From Akkermansia sp. (GTDB lineage: Bacteria > Verrucomicrobiota > Verrucomicrobiia > Verrucomicrobiales > Akkermansiaceae), in assembly GCA_017555025.1 (NCBI GenBank), contig JAFZHC010000018.1, forward strand, positions 37,066 to 101,065: 64,000 nt of DNA, written 5' to 3'. Positions 44,468 to 53,553 of the stretch are shown here, piece by piece (the first letter of the stretch is position 1; each line of letters starts with the position of its first letter). Both the position numbers and the translations under genes were made by a program. Below the pieces are notes generated by a model, which worked only from the letters and a program-made list of their open reading frames with translations, had not been told where the DNA came from and searched no databases.

Positions 44468-44501
44468 TAACCCTTGAAATAGAAAAAAATGATTTAACAA
44501 G

Positions 44502-44536
44502 CATGCTGCAAGAAAAAAAACTTTTCATGCAGCATG
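44502..44536 (+). terminator. Terminator after the LysM gene
   Basis: CATGCTGCA pairs with TGCAGCATG; six T follow at 44537-44542. Confidence 0.85.
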
Positions 44537-44611
44537 TTTTTTGATAGAATGCTGACACGCCGGTGGTATTCTCCCGGTTCCGTTAACTATAATTAAACAC
44601 TTATATCTGCC

Positions 44612-46462
44612 ATGAGCGATTCCCATACAGTTACACAGTCCGCCCGCAAAATGATGAACGGGGCTGAGGCCCTTGTCCAGAGCCTAGTACGCGAAGGGGT
44701 CGATGTCGTATTTGCCTATCCTGGTGGTGCTAGTATGCCTATGCATCAGGCTTTGAGCCATGAGCCTTCCATTCGTACCATTCTGCCTCGTCATGAACAA
44801 GGTGGTGCGTTTGCTGCTGAAGGTTATGGCCGCGTGACTGGTAAGGTAGGTGTTTGCATGTCTACCTCCGGTCCCGGTGCAACCAACATGATTACACCGA
44901 TTGCTGATGCCTTCCTTGATTCCATTCCGATGGTGGCAATTACTGCTCAGGTAGGTAGCGGTTTGATTGGTAGTTCGGCTTTTCAGGAGACTGACGTATT
45001 TGGTATGACTGCTCCTATTGTGAAGCATAGCTATCTGGTGACCAAATTGGAAGATATCCCCCGCATCATTAAGGAGGCTTTCTTTATTGCTCGAACCGGA
45101 CGCCCGGGGCCTGTGGTGATTGATATTCCTAAGAATTTCCAGGAAGGTGTATTCGAGCCTGACTTTGATGCACCCATGGATTTGCCCGGATACGCACCTG
45201 TGCTCCCGCTGCCCGCGGAGAAGCTCGATGAGGTACTTCCTATCCTGATGGCAGCAAAGCGTCCCGCTATTTATGCTGGTGGTGGTGTGGTTATTGCAGA
45301 GGCTGCGGAACAACTTAAGGAATTTGCCGAGCGTTTGCAGATTCCTGTTGCCACGACTCTGATGGGTATCGGAGCCATGCCTGAGGAGCACCCGCTGTCC
45401 GTTCGTTGGCTGGGTATGCACGGTGCTGTATATGCCAATAATACCGTAAATGAAGCAGATGTTGTGCTGGCAATTGGTGCTCGCTTTGATGATCGCGTCA
45501 CCGGTGCTGTAAAGACATTCTGTGAACATGCTCGTATTATTCATATTGATTATGATGCAGCTGAGCTGAACAAGAACAAGAAGGTTGATTTGGCTATTCG
45601 CGCGGATGCCGGAGCTGCCCTTGCTTACCTGAACGGCAGACTTGCTGAAGCCGGCATCGAACCGAAGCCCTACGCCGTTGAGAATCGTCCCGAGTGGTTC
45701 GGCATTATTGAGCAGTGGAAGAAAGATTATCCGCTTTGCTACGAGACGCGCGAGCATGAAATTGCTCCCCAGTCTGTCATTGAGGAGCTGTATCGCCAGA
45801 TGGATGGACGTGAGGCTGTCATTTGTACCGGTGTGGGACAGCACCAGATGTTTGCAGCTCAGTTCTATCGTTTTAGCAAACCGCGTCGCCTTTCCACTTC
45901 GGGTGGTCTTGGCTCCATGGGGTATGGCCTGCCCGCCGCAATGGGCGCACATGTGGCCTGCCCGGAGTTGCCGATTATCAACATTGATGGTGACGGTTCT
46001 TTCCTGATGAATGTGCAGGAACTTGCCACCATCAGCACGGAACATATGCCGATTAAGACGATTATTCTGGATAATCAACATCTTGGCATGGTGGTGCAGT
46101 GGGAGGATTTGAAGTATGATTCCCATCGAGCTAATACTTTCTTGGCTGATGCGTCTCAGTCGTATGACCCGACTCACCATACCCCCGAGGTGCTTTATCC
46201 GAATTATCCGGTATTGTGTGCCGGTTTTGGTATTAAATGCGACCGCGTAGTCGAACCTTCGGAGCTGCCTGCCGCCATTAAGCGCATGCTTGATTCTGAA
46301 GAAGCATATGTTCTCGATGTAATGGTTCCTCACGATGTACATGTGTTGCCGATGATTCCCGGTGGTATGGGGTACCGTGATGTGGTACTCGAGCGTATCG
46401 CCGGTGACGGCAAGGGGCGTAAAGCCTCTGAGCTGGGGAAAGAGATACCCTCAGCACTCTAA
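44612..46462 (+). CDS. ilvB: Acetohydroxyacid synthase large subunit
   Basis: The 616-residue ThDP enzyme forms acetolactate or acetohydroxybutyrate for valine, leucine and isoleucine. Visible: FAYPGGASMPMHQAL, catalytic Glu in LPRHEQGGAFAAEGYGR, the FAD-binding middle (AIGARFDDRVTGAVKTF), and the ThDP/Mg site NIDGDGSFLMN ... ILDNQHLGMVVQWE. The regulatory subunit ilvN is not adjacent: it is on the other strand at 63292-63783. No leader-peptide attenuator is apparent in the 70 bp after the upstream terminator. Confidence 0.96.
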   Translation: MSDSHTVTQSARKMMNGAEALVQSLVREGVDVVFAYPGGASMPMHQALSHEPSIRTILPRHEQGGAFAAEGYGRVTGKVGVCMSTSGPGATNMITPIADAFLDSIPMVAITAQVGSGLIGSSAFQETDVFGMTAPIVKHSYLVTKLEDIPRIIKEAFFIARTGRPGPVVIDIPKNFQEGVFEPDFDAPMDLPGYAPVLPLPAEKLDEVLPILMAAKRPAIYAGGGVVIAEAAEQLKEFAERLQIPVATTLMGIGAMPEEHPLSVRWLGMHGAVYANNTVNEADVVLAIGARFDDRVTGAVKTFCEHARIIHIDYDAAELNKNKKVDLAIRADAGAALAYLNGRLAEAGIEPKPYAVENRPEWFGIIEQWKKDYPLCYETREHEIAPQSVIEELYRQMDGREAVICTGVGQHQMFAAQFYRFSKPRRLSTSGGLGSMGYGLPAAMGAHVACPELPIINIDGDGSFLMNVQELATISTEHMPIKTIILDNQHLGMVVQWEDLKYDSHRANTFLADASQSYDPTHHTPEVLYPNYPVLCAGFGIKCDRVVEPSELPAAIKRMLDSEEAYVLDVMVPHDVHVLPMIPGGMGYRDVVLERIAGDGKGRKASELGKEIPSAL

Positions 46463-46487
46463 GATTAATTTATAGATTGTAGCAGCT

Positions 46488-48047
46488 ATGGGAGGCGGTT
46501 TATTAAAAACCATTGTTATTTTTATCGTATTGGCGACATTGGCTTTTGTTGCCGGCTCCCTAGCTGCTGATGGAGCAAAGCAGGCGTTGGTGCCTGCTTT
46601 GATTCTTCTGGGCGCTTTTGCTTTGCTCTATTTGGGTAAGAATTGCTGGTGGTTGGTGTTTTTGGTCCCTCCGGTAATGAGTGCGCTTCAGATATCCATG
46701 GTAAAAAATTTCCCAGTGGGGTATTTTGCAGGCTGTGTTATCTTGGTGTTTTGGATATTAATGACCCTTATGGGTTATGTGCGAATAACGTGGAATGGGA
46801 TGCTCTTTCTGGATATTACATCGTTGCTGTTTTTTGGCTATTTCATCGTAACATGGGTAATGCATCCAGTTACTCTTAACATGTTGATAGATGAACGAAC
46901 GATGGAAGGTGAGACGATGATTGGCGGTACTGAGTATGTGTGGTGTTTGGCTTCAATCGTTATCTACATTTTAATAAGTATTATTCCTGTTAAGACTAAG
47001 TCTGTAATTACCGCTTTAAAAATTACTTTTTTTCTGAGCTTTGTTGTCGTATTGTATAATACGACGAGAGGTGTGGCTGTACATGGTTATTCTTCTGAGT
47101 TGGCTGCGACTGAACGTTATTCGCCGTTTGGTGCTATCGGTTTTACGTTGTATACGTATATCTGTAGCAAATATTCAGTTCTTGGTATAGTTGCGTCTCC
47201 TTGTAAGATAATAATGCTTGTGATGAGTGCAATATGGGTAGCAATGTCTGGCTTCCGTGAGCAGATGCTGCTGCTTATTACAATCGCTTTTTCTTCTCAG
47301 ATTATTCATCGTCAACTTATTCCTTTGTTGTTGGTCTGCTTGGTTGGATATGGTTCTTTGCTTTATCTTTCGTCCGAAGAGATGTTGGATGAACTTCCGT
47401 ATGGTGTAAAACGAGTTCTTACGGCTGTTCCTGGAGTTGAAATTAAGGATGATAGTATTGAACGAGGTGCTCAGCATTCTCTTGATTGGCGCTATGAAAT
47501 GTGGAGGTGGGCATTGACTCCTTCCATGGGGTATATTAAAGATTACGTGTGGGGAGATGGTTTCGGTACTAATACTGCGCAATTCAGATGGAATACGGTG
47601 AAGCACCATCGAGGGATATTGAGTGCTGGCGATCAGAAGATATTTGCTGAAATGGGCAAGTGGCATAACGGACCTATTACTGCGTTACACCGTATAGGAG
47701 GAGTTGGCTTATTTTTGCTTCTTTTTTGGAATATTGCCGGAATCTATTGTATTTTTCGCGTTTGTTTTGCGTATCGCCAAAGTGTCGGCTATGAGTATGT
47801 GATGTATGCTTTGTTGCCTGTTATTGGTAATATTGTGATGTTTTATATCTCAGCCGGCTCATTTCCTAATCAGTTTGGTCTGGTGTTTTCTGTTGTGGTA
47901 ACAAAAGTTCTGTATTCTCTTGCCATAAAGAATGGCCTTATGCAACCGGCGTTTTCCAGAAAGGAATACGTTCCGCTTATTTTTGAAGAGTCGATAGCAG
48001 CCCGACAGAGTAAGCCCGATAATTTCGATGGAGTTGTAAGGGCGTGA
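46488..48047 (+). CDS. Wzy/O-antigen ligase-type membrane protein
   Basis: This 519-residue protein has about ten to twelve membrane helices and a large periplasmic loop (about 295-390) that includes WRYEMWRWAL and WHNGPITALHRIGGVGLF. The last is like the H-N-x-x-L-x-x-x-x-x-x-G motif of the O-antigen ligase/polymerase superfamily. A role in polymerising or ligating surface polysaccharide is likely and fits the Wzc/Wza genes 6 kb upstream. It begins 25 bp after ilvB and may share its transcript. Confidence 0.75.
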   Translation: MGGGLLKTIVIFIVLATLAFVAGSLAADGAKQALVPALILLGAFALLYLGKNCWWLVFLVPPVMSALQISMVKNFPVGYFAGCVILVFWILMTLMGYVRITWNGMLFLDITSLLFFGYFIVTWVMHPVTLNMLIDERTMEGETMIGGTEYVWCLASIVIYILISIIPVKTKSVITALKITFFLSFVVVLYNTTRGVAVHGYSSELAATERYSPFGAIGFTLYTYICSKYSVLGIVASPCKIIMLVMSAIWVAMSGFREQMLLLITIAFSSQIIHRQLIPLLLVCLVGYGSLLYLSSEEMLDELPYGVKRVLTAVPGVEIKDDSIERGAQHSLDWRYEMWRWALTPSMGYIKDYVWGDGFGTNTAQFRWNTVKHHRGILSAGDQKIFAEMGKWHNGPITALHRIGGVGLFLLLFWNIAGIYCIFRVCFAYRQSVGYEYVMYALLPVIGNIVMFYISAGSFPNQFGLVFSVVVTKVLYSLAIKNGLMQPAFSRKEYVPLIFEESIAARQSKPDNFDGVVRA

Positions 48048-48085
48048 CAGTCCTTTCTTATTAAAGGTCCCTATGAATGGATAAA

Positions 48086-48117
48086 ACAAACCCGCAGAGG
48101 GGACTCTGCGGGTTTGT
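48086..48117. terminator. Bidirectional terminator
   Basis: ACAAACCCGCAGAG pairs perfectly with CTCTGCGGGTTTGT over a 4-nt loop, with T on both sides. It serves the Wzy-like gene (plus) and rpsO (minus). Confidence 0.88.
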
Positions 48118-48151
48118 TTTATAGTTTTGGACTTGTGTGTCGCCGTTATAA

Positions 48152-48403
48152 TTAGTGGCGAAGACCCAGACGAGCCAGCAGGCTCTTGTAGAGCTCATTG
48201 TCCGTGCGCTTGGCATAATCCAGAAGCTTACGGCGGCGAGCCACCATCATAAGCAGACCGCGACGGGAGGCGTGGTCGTGCTTGTTGGCTACGAGGTGCT
48301 GAGTGAGGTGAGCAATACGCTTGGTGAGTACGGCTACTTGGAAACCGGTGGAGCCGGTGTCCTTCTCGTTGATCTTGAAGTCGTTGACGTTGATTTCGCT
48401 CAT
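48152..48403 (-). CDS. rpsO: 30S ribosomal protein S15
   Basis: The 83-residue protein has the S15 blocks DTGSTGFQVAVLTKRIAHLT, HDHASRRGLLMMVARRRKLL and a C-terminal LYKSLLARLGLRH. It is slightly shorter than E. coli S15 (89) at the N-terminus. It binds 16S rRNA at the platform junction. pnp, a frequent neighbour, is absent. Confidence 0.96.
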   Translation of the reverse strand: MSEINVNDFKINEKDTGSTGFQVAVLTKRIAHLTQHLVANKHDHASRRGLLMMVARRRKLLDYAKRTDNELYKSLLARLGLRH

Positions 48404-48563
48404 TGTCGTAATAATCTCTTGTATGTTGGTTGATTTTTCGTGGCTGCGGCAAATCGACCTAAGAGGTGAGCGAATGATAGCATGTTTCTAAGACATTGCA
48501 AGCCAAATTTCATTTAAAAATAAAAAAACGGCTTTAAATCCCAATCTGTGCCGTATTTTCTGT

Positions 48564-48593
48564 TTGACTGTACTGTCTCTCAGGTGGTATACT
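48564..48593 (+). promoter_or_regulatory. Promoter of the NfeD-flotillin operon
   Basis: TTGACT (48564-48569) and TATACT (48588-48593), 18-bp spacer, 22 bp before the start codon. Confidence 0.78.
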
Positions 48594-48615
48594 GGGCCCA
48601 ATAAAACTCTACGAC

Positions 48616-49239
48616 ATGGAAACCCTTATCAACATTTATGAGTGGATTGCTCGCATATTGGATGCGGCATCGCTGCTACCCAACTTTAACACCCCCTTGG
48701 GCATATTCTGCGCCATTGCCTGGGTTGGAACTCTCATCTCGGCAATTATGTTTATTGTGGCTTTTATTGCTGATATGGGCGGAGGTGAGCTAGATGCCGG
48801 TGCGGTGGATGGTGATATGGGAGCCTTCTCTGTGCAGGCCGTAATGGGCTTTATTCTGGGTTTTGGCTGGGGTGGTTATTTGACCGTTGCCGGTGGTGCA
48901 GGTGTTGGCTTGGGTATTTTTGTTGGTCTGCTGGTAGGCATCATTATGTTCTTTATTATTGCCGGTATCATGAAAGCTATCTATAGTCTGAAGGTGGATG
49001 GCTCTCTGAAGTACGAAAGTCTTGTGGGGATGACCGGCACGGTTTATGTGACAATACCTCCTCATGGTGAACCTGGTGGCCAGGTGCAAGTCAGTCATCC
49101 CAGTCAGCTTGTCACCATGGCTGCTGTTCAGGACGGTGATGAACCTCTTCCTGCTCAAACTCGCATAGAGGTGGTCGCTGCAACCACTTATCAATTGACG
49201 GTTCGTCCTGTAAGTAATGTAACTTCTTCTCAAAAATAA
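48616..49239 (+). CDS. NfeD-like membrane protein (YuaF type)
   Basis: The 207-residue protein has a membrane helix at about 30-55, two Gly-rich helices at about 75-125, and a C-terminal OB-fold-like beta domain (SLVGMTGTVYVTIPPHGEPG ... RIEVVAATTYQLTVRPV). Short NfeD proteins pair with flotillins: Bacillus YuaF with YuaG/FloT. The flotillin gene follows 15 bp later. Confidence 0.82.
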   Translation: METLINIYEWIARILDAASLLPNFNTPLGIFCAIAWVGTLISAIMFIVAFIADMGGGELDAGAVDGDMGAFSVQAVMGFILGFGWGGYLTVAGGAGVGLGIFVGLLVGIIMFFIIAGIMKAIYSLKVDGSLKYESLVGMTGTVYVTIPPHGEPGGQVQVSHPSQLVTMAAVQDGDEPLPAQTRIEVVAATTYQLTVRPVSNVTSSQK

Positions 49240-49254
49240 AAATACTACAACACT

Positions 49255-50778
49255 ATGATTGCTAACATCAACAACATGCTCGCACGGTCTTCGTCTGATG
49301 GTTCTACCTTCGGGCAGATTATGGTCGTGATTATTCTCGTCGTCTTCATGATGGGTGTAGTGGGGCTCTTGCTTACGCGTTATAAAAAGTGCCCTTCCGA
49401 TAAAATCCTCATCGTATATGGTAATGTAGGCGCCGGTCGCTCTGCTAAATGTATCCATGGTGGTGCAACATTTGTGTTGCCGCTTATTCAGAGCTATTCG
49501 TTCATGGATCTTAACCCGCTTAATATCGATGTGCCGTTGAAAGGTGCCTTGTCCAGCCAGAATATTCGAGTAGACGTACCCTCGTCGTTTATCGTAGGCA
49601 TCAGCACTCAGCCTGAGATTATGCAGAATGCCGCAAGTCGTTTGCTCGGTCGTACCCGTCAAGATATTCGTGATTTGGCTTCTGAAATCATTATGGGCCA
49701 GATGCGTGTGGTGATTGCCTCTCTCACCATTGAAGAGATTAACGCTGACCGCGAAAAGCTTATCAAGGGGATTACTGGTGGAGTGGACGTCGAATTGCAC
49801 AAGGTAGGCCTTTACCTTATCAATGCTAATATCACCGATATTCGTGATGCTTCCGGCTATATTGCCGCTCTTGGTCAGGAGGCTGCTGCTCGCGCTATCA
49901 ATGACGCCATGATTAAGGTCGCCGAGGAAACCCGTCGTGGTGAGATTGGTAAGGCTGAGGCTTTGCGAGACCAGACAGTGCAGGTGGCCATGGCCAATGC
50001 CGCAGCTGTAGAGGGTAATAACGAGGCTCAGATGAAAGTGGCCGACTCCAACGCCCGTCTTAAAGTACGCCAGGCAGAGGCTCATCGTATAGCCGTGGTC
50101 GCTGAGAAGGAACAGGCTGCCAAGGCTGAGGAAGCCGGCTATATAGCCAATCGTGAGGCTGAAATGAAGCGTGCCGAATTGGAGCGTGCCACTCAGACGG
50201 CCAATGAACTTGTAGCAGCGGAAATTCAGAAGAGAAAGAAGGAAATCGCAGCTGAGGCTGTTGCTGCTGTACTTGTGAAAGAGCAGGAAGGTAAGGCTCA
50301 GGCTCTCGTGATTGCCAACAAGGCCGAAGGTGATGCTGCTCTTGAGCTTGCCAGAGGTGAGGCTGAGGCTCTTCTGCTGAAGAAGAAAGCCGAGGGTGAG
50401 GGCTTGGAACTCGTTGGTCGTGGTCAGGCTGCTGCAATTCAGGCTGCTCTTGAGGCTAAGGCCAGCGGTTTCCGTCAGATTATTGCCGCTGCCGGCGATG
50501 CCCGTAGTGCTTCCGGCCTCCTCGTAACAGAGCAATTGCCACAGATTGTAGAAACTCAGGCTAGCGCCGTTCGTGGCCTTACCTTTGACAAGGTTGTTGT
50601 CATGGGTGGTGGTAACGACAAGTCGGGTAGCGTAGGCGGTTTTGTACAGAACCTTGTAACCGGTACCCTGCCGCTGCATGAGCTGGCTGGTAGCCTTGGT
50701 GTGGAGCTGCCCTCATATTTAGGTAAATCCGCCCCTGAGTCGGCTGCTACATCGACATCCGACGAAGCCAAGGCATAA
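49255..50778 (+). CDS. floT: Flotillin-like protein (FloT/YuaG)
   Basis: The 507-residue protein has one N-terminal membrane helix (about 20-44), an SPFH/PHB domain (about 60-220; DKILIVYGNVGAG, VGISTQPEIMQNAASRLLG) and a long Glu-Ala-rich coiled coil (about 225-400) that drives oligomerisation, then a Gly-rich end. Flotillins organise ordered membrane microdomains and membrane fluidity. Pairing with NfeD upstream supports the call. Confidence 0.92.
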   Translation: MIANINNMLARSSSDGSTFGQIMVVIILVVFMMGVVGLLLTRYKKCPSDKILIVYGNVGAGRSAKCIHGGATFVLPLIQSYSFMDLNPLNIDVPLKGALSSQNIRVDVPSSFIVGISTQPEIMQNAASRLLGRTRQDIRDLASEIIMGQMRVVIASLTIEEINADREKLIKGITGGVDVELHKVGLYLINANITDIRDASGYIAALGQEAAARAINDAMIKVAEETRRGEIGKAEALRDQTVQVAMANAAAVEGNNEAQMKVADSNARLKVRQAEAHRIAVVAEKEQAAKAEEAGYIANREAEMKRAELERATQTANELVAAEIQKRKKEIAAEAVAAVLVKEQEGKAQALVIANKAEGDAALELARGEAEALLLKKKAEGEGLELVGRGQAAAIQAALEAKASGFRQIIAAAGDARSASGLLVTEQLPQIVETQASAVRGLTFDKVVVMGGGNDKSGSVGGFVQNLVTGTLPLHELAGSLGVELPSYLGKSAPESAATSTSDEAKA

Positions 50779-50802
50779 TTGCCCTAGTTGATTTTTTTAA
50801 AG

Positions 50803-50834
50803 CTCCCCTGCTGCTTATCCTGGTGGCAGGGGCG
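50803..50834 (+). terminator. Terminator of the flotillin operon
   Basis: CCCCTGC pairs with GCAGGGG; five T follow at 50835-50839. Confidence 0.78.
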
Positions 50835-50868
50835 TTTTTATAGCTTTGTGGTTTATTCGCAAAGCAAA

Positions 50869-50900
50869 ACACCGGATGCTCATAATGACGCATCCGGTGT
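50869..50900. terminator. Bidirectional terminator, mainly for the AP2 gene
   Basis: ACACCGGATGC pairs with GCATCCGGTGT; AAAA precedes and TTTT follows, so it works in both directions. Confidence 0.82.
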
Positions 50901-50936
50901 TTTAAAGTACAGGGGATTTTGTTTATTTGGGAGATG

Positions 50937-51203
50937 TTATTTTTCGATGGCGCTTTCGGTTGCTCCTTCCAGTCCGTTTTTAAAACGTTCAAAAACGCCT
51001 CTCGGGTCTTCCGGGGTTTGTTTTAACGCGTCAAAAATACGGTCACGCATCTCAATGGCTGCCTTGAAGGCGGCCTCTTCGCTACCGTACTGCCGGTCAG
51101 AGAAGTATTTGGTGAATTGATTCCACTTACGGCAGATACTCAGGCGCCAGCCTTGGAAGGAGGTCGTCTCGTATGTGTAGCGGGTGATATTACGTTGTGT
51201 CAT
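50937..51203 (-). CDS. Small AP2-like DNA-binding protein
   Basis: This 88-residue paralogue of 11496-11786 starts MTQRNITRYTYETTSFQGW and continues RKWNQFTKYFSDRQYGSEEA and a helix AAIEMRDRIFDALKQ. It has the same AP2-like strand-strand-helix pattern with a different acidic C-terminal tail. Both copies are single genes with their own terminators and no shared neighbours. DNA binding is inferred from the fold. Confidence 0.72.
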   Translation of the reverse strand: MTQRNITRYTYETTSFQGWRLSICRKWNQFTKYFSDRQYGSEEAAFKAAIEMRDRIFDALKQTPEDPRGVFERFKNGLEGATESAIEK

Positions 51204-51338
51204 GGCTTTAGCTCTGTTGTTTTATTTTTCGTTGTTGCGAAAGGCAATTGCACCCCTCGCTTGCGCCTATAGAATGCCAGATATATCCCCATATCATCAA
51301 TCTAATTTTCTAAGAATTAGGCTGCAAAAGGATAACAA

Positions 51339-51372
51339 AAAGCCACCGCTCAGCGAGCTGAGCGGTGGCTTT
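51339..51372 (-). terminator. Terminator of lpxB
   Basis: AAAGCCACCGCTCAGC pairs with GCTGAGCGGTGGCTTT over a 2-nt loop; a T-run follows on the minus strand. Confidence 0.87.
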
Positions 51373-51389
51373 AATTTATGAGAAATAAA

Positions 51390-52505
51390 TCAATTAAATA
51401 ATGAAAGAACAGCGTTTGCCGCTTTTGTTGCAGCTCCTCCGTGTCCAAGTTTATCCATGGATTCTTTCATGCCATTCAGAACTTCTTCTCTTGTGGCGGG
51501 GGTCGTGAGTTTCTCCAGTTCGGCAATGCAGCTATCCACATTGAAATCCTGCTGAATGAGTTCTTTCGTTACCGGCTTGTCAATAAGAATATTAACCATG
51601 CCGATGTACTTAATAGTAAGTACCATGCGAGCAAAGAAGTAAGTACCCCAGGCTACCTTATAAACCAGCGCAAAAGGCAGCTCGTGAAGGGCAGCTTCTA
51701 ACGTAGCTGTTCCGGAGGTAACCAGCGCGGCTTCTGCCCTATCCATGAGTCCATGGTAACTGCCGGGGCAGATATTAATGAGTTCGGCCGGAACTCCTGC
51801 TTTTTCTGCCATTTTCCTCATTGTATTGGCCAGTCGTTCAGAACTGGCGGAAGTTTCAAATCGCCACTCGGGGTGGACAATCTGAAGTTTTTTCACAAGC
51901 TCGAGAAATACAGGGAAGTGGCGCTCGATTTCGCGCATACGACTACCGGGGAACAGTCCGATAAGTCCTTTTTCTCGTATGTTTGTTTGGCGTTGTTCTA
52001 AAATATCGTCCACCAATGGATGCCCCACAAACTCAGTACGCAATCCAGCTGCTTCGAAGATGGGCTTTTCGAAGGGGAATGTGCACATCATCAAATCCAG
52101 CATGCTGGCCAGCTTGGGTACACGGCTTTTGTGCCAGGCCCATACCATGGGTGCAATAAACCACGCTATTTTGGTTTTGGGGCAGCTTTTGTGTACTCGT
52201 TCTGCCAAGCGTTGGTTAAACCCGGGATAGTCAATCAGAATAAGTCCATCGGGCTGTTCTGTCGCAATGCGGTTCGCCATGTCGTTGAGACGACGCATGA
52301 AGAAACGTGCATGTTTCAGCACTTCTACAATGCCGATAACGGCGGCCTGTTCGGCCCAGTCCTCAACACCCGGAGCTAGGGCATGCATGCGGCTACCGCC
52401 CAAGCCAACAATTTCAATATCAGGTTGGCGGCGTAACAATTCTTCAATAAGCAGCGCACCCTGTTTGTCGCCACTCTTTTCTCCGGCTATCATGAACAGC
52501 TTCAT
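51390..52505 (-). CDS. lpxB: Lipid-A-disaccharide synthase
   Basis: I start at MKLFMIAGEKSGDKQGALL (371 residues); two upstream Met codons would add non-conserved residues. The GT19 enzyme joins UDP-2,3-diacylglucosamine and lipid X. Visible: GEKSGDKQGA (usually GExSGDxxGA), DYPGFNQRLAE, APMVWAWHKSR, FVGHPLVD, LFPGSRMREIERHFP and ALVTSGTATLEAAL. It implies a Gram-negative outer membrane. The GtrB-like gene upstream ends 90 bp away on the same strand. Confidence 0.94.
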   Translation of the reverse strand: MKLFMIAGEKSGDKQGALLIEELLRRQPDIEIVGLGGSRMHALAPGVEDWAEQAAVIGIVEVLKHARFFMRRLNDMANRIATEQPDGLILIDYPGFNQRLAERVHKSCPKTKIAWFIAPMVWAWHKSRVPKLASMLDLMMCTFPFEKPIFEAAGLRTEFVGHPLVDDILEQRQTNIREKGLIGLFPGSRMREIERHFPVFLELVKKLQIVHPEWRFETSASSERLANTMRKMAEKAGVPAELINICPGSYHGLMDRAEAALVTSGTATLEAALHELPFALVYKVAWGTYFFARMVLTIKYIGMVNILIDKPVTKELIQQDFNVDSCIAELEKLTTPATREEVLNGMKESMDKLGHGGAATKAANAVLSLFN

Positions 52506-52595
52506 GCATTGCATGCTAGCATATTCTGAGTTGCCTTGCAAGCAGGAACAGATATTCATTGCAACAAATCCGTCCCTTTGGGCTCATGTAAACGA

Positions 52596-53543
52596 TTATC
52601 TCAATCTTGTTTTGATGAAATATCGGGGGCGTTTCTTCGTCTCCATGTACATTTTGCCGATGTATTCGCCAACCACAGAGAGGCTAATCATACCCAAGCC
52701 TCCTAAAAACCAGAGAGAGCATGTTAGTGTGGCCCAGCCACTAGGGGTGCCGCGCATAAAATAGTCGTAAACAGCCCAGGCTATCATCAGCAAGCTGGCA
52801 AGGAAGATGAGGAAGCCCATACCTCCAATCAGGCGCAGAGGCGTGATGGAGAAGGAGGTAATCGCATCCAAACTCAGTCTTAACAGGCTACGGAGCGACA
52901 TCTTGCTTTCGCCTTCCTCGCGCTCCTTTACCTCAAAGTAGAGCGGGCATTGTCTGAATCCCAACTGCTTTAACAGAGCTCGGAACATCATATTCCGCTC
53001 GCCGTAGCCCTCCAGAGCCTCCAGCACTTGCTTGGTCATAAGGCTGTAATCCGCATGCCCCTTCATAACAGGAGACCCCAGCTTGCCCATCAGCCAGTAG
53101 AAAAGTTTGGCTGTAATTTTTCTTACGAACGGCTCCTTGCCGCGGGATGCCTTCAGCCCGTAAATAAGCTCATACCCCTCGGCTCTCAAATCGAGGAATC
53201 GGGGGATAGCATTAATATCATGCTGCAGGTCGGCATCCATGCAGATAACTATATCGGCAAGCTCCTTTGCCTCCATCAGACCGGCAAACAGGGCGTACTC
53301 CTTACCCCTGTTACCGGCCAGTCTCGAGGCCTTCACCTTGGAATTCTCTCGGTGCAGTTGCTCGATGAGGCTCCACGTTCCGTCGCTACTGCCATCATCG
53401 GTAAACAACATGGCGCTGTCTGCCGATATTCGCCCCTCCTCAATCAGTTGATTGAGCACTTTTGTAACAGTCTGTACAGTAGTCGTCAGCCCTGCTTCCT
53501 CATTGTAGCAGGGCATAACGATGTAGAGGGTTTCGGCAGACAT
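52596..53543 (-). CDS. GT2 glycosyltransferase with two membrane helices (GtrB/ArnC-like)
   Basis: The 315-residue protein has a GT-A domain (YIVMPCYNEEAGL, FTDDGSSDGTW, CMDADLQHD) and two C-terminal helices (about 230-290) typical of polyprenyl-phosphate glycosyltransferases. Those enzymes make undecaprenyl-phosphate-linked glucose or aminoarabinose for transfer outside the membrane. A GtrII-like enzyme that could use the product is at 55689-57179. No GtrA flippase gene is adjacent. It ends 10 bp after ychF begins its run on the same strand. Confidence 0.85.
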   Translation of the reverse strand: MSAETLYIVMPCYNEEAGLTTTVQTVTKVLNQLIEEGRISADSAMLFTDDGSSDGTWSLIEQLHRENSKVKASRLAGNRGKEYALFAGLMEAKELADIVICMDADLQHDINAIPRFLDLRAEGYELIYGLKASRGKEPFVRKITAKLFYWLMGKLGSPVMKGHADYSLMTKQVLEALEGYGERNMMFRALLKQLGFRQCPLYFEVKEREEGESKMSLRSLLRLSLDAITSFSITPLRLIGGMGFLIFLASLLMIAWAVYDYFMRGTPSGWATLTCSLWFLGGLGMISLSVVGEYIGKMYMETKKRPRYFIKTRLR

Positions 53544-53553
53544 GGCAAAAAAG

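Noticed and set aside
44547..44611. Possible branched-chain amino-acid attenuator before ilvB
   Set aside because: No short frame rich in Val, Leu or Ile codons and no alternative stem-loops are seen; the only hairpin belongs to the upstream gene's terminator.
44684..46342. 552-residue open frame antisense to ilvB
   Set aside because: No recognisable motif, many His/Arg/Asn residues typical of antisense frames; ilvB is certain.
48790..50679. 629-residue open frame antisense to the NfeD and flotillin genes
   Set aside because: It spans two genuine genes and their gap on the other strand; its Leu/Ser/Thr-rich sequence is an antisense artefact of the Glu-Ala coiled coil.
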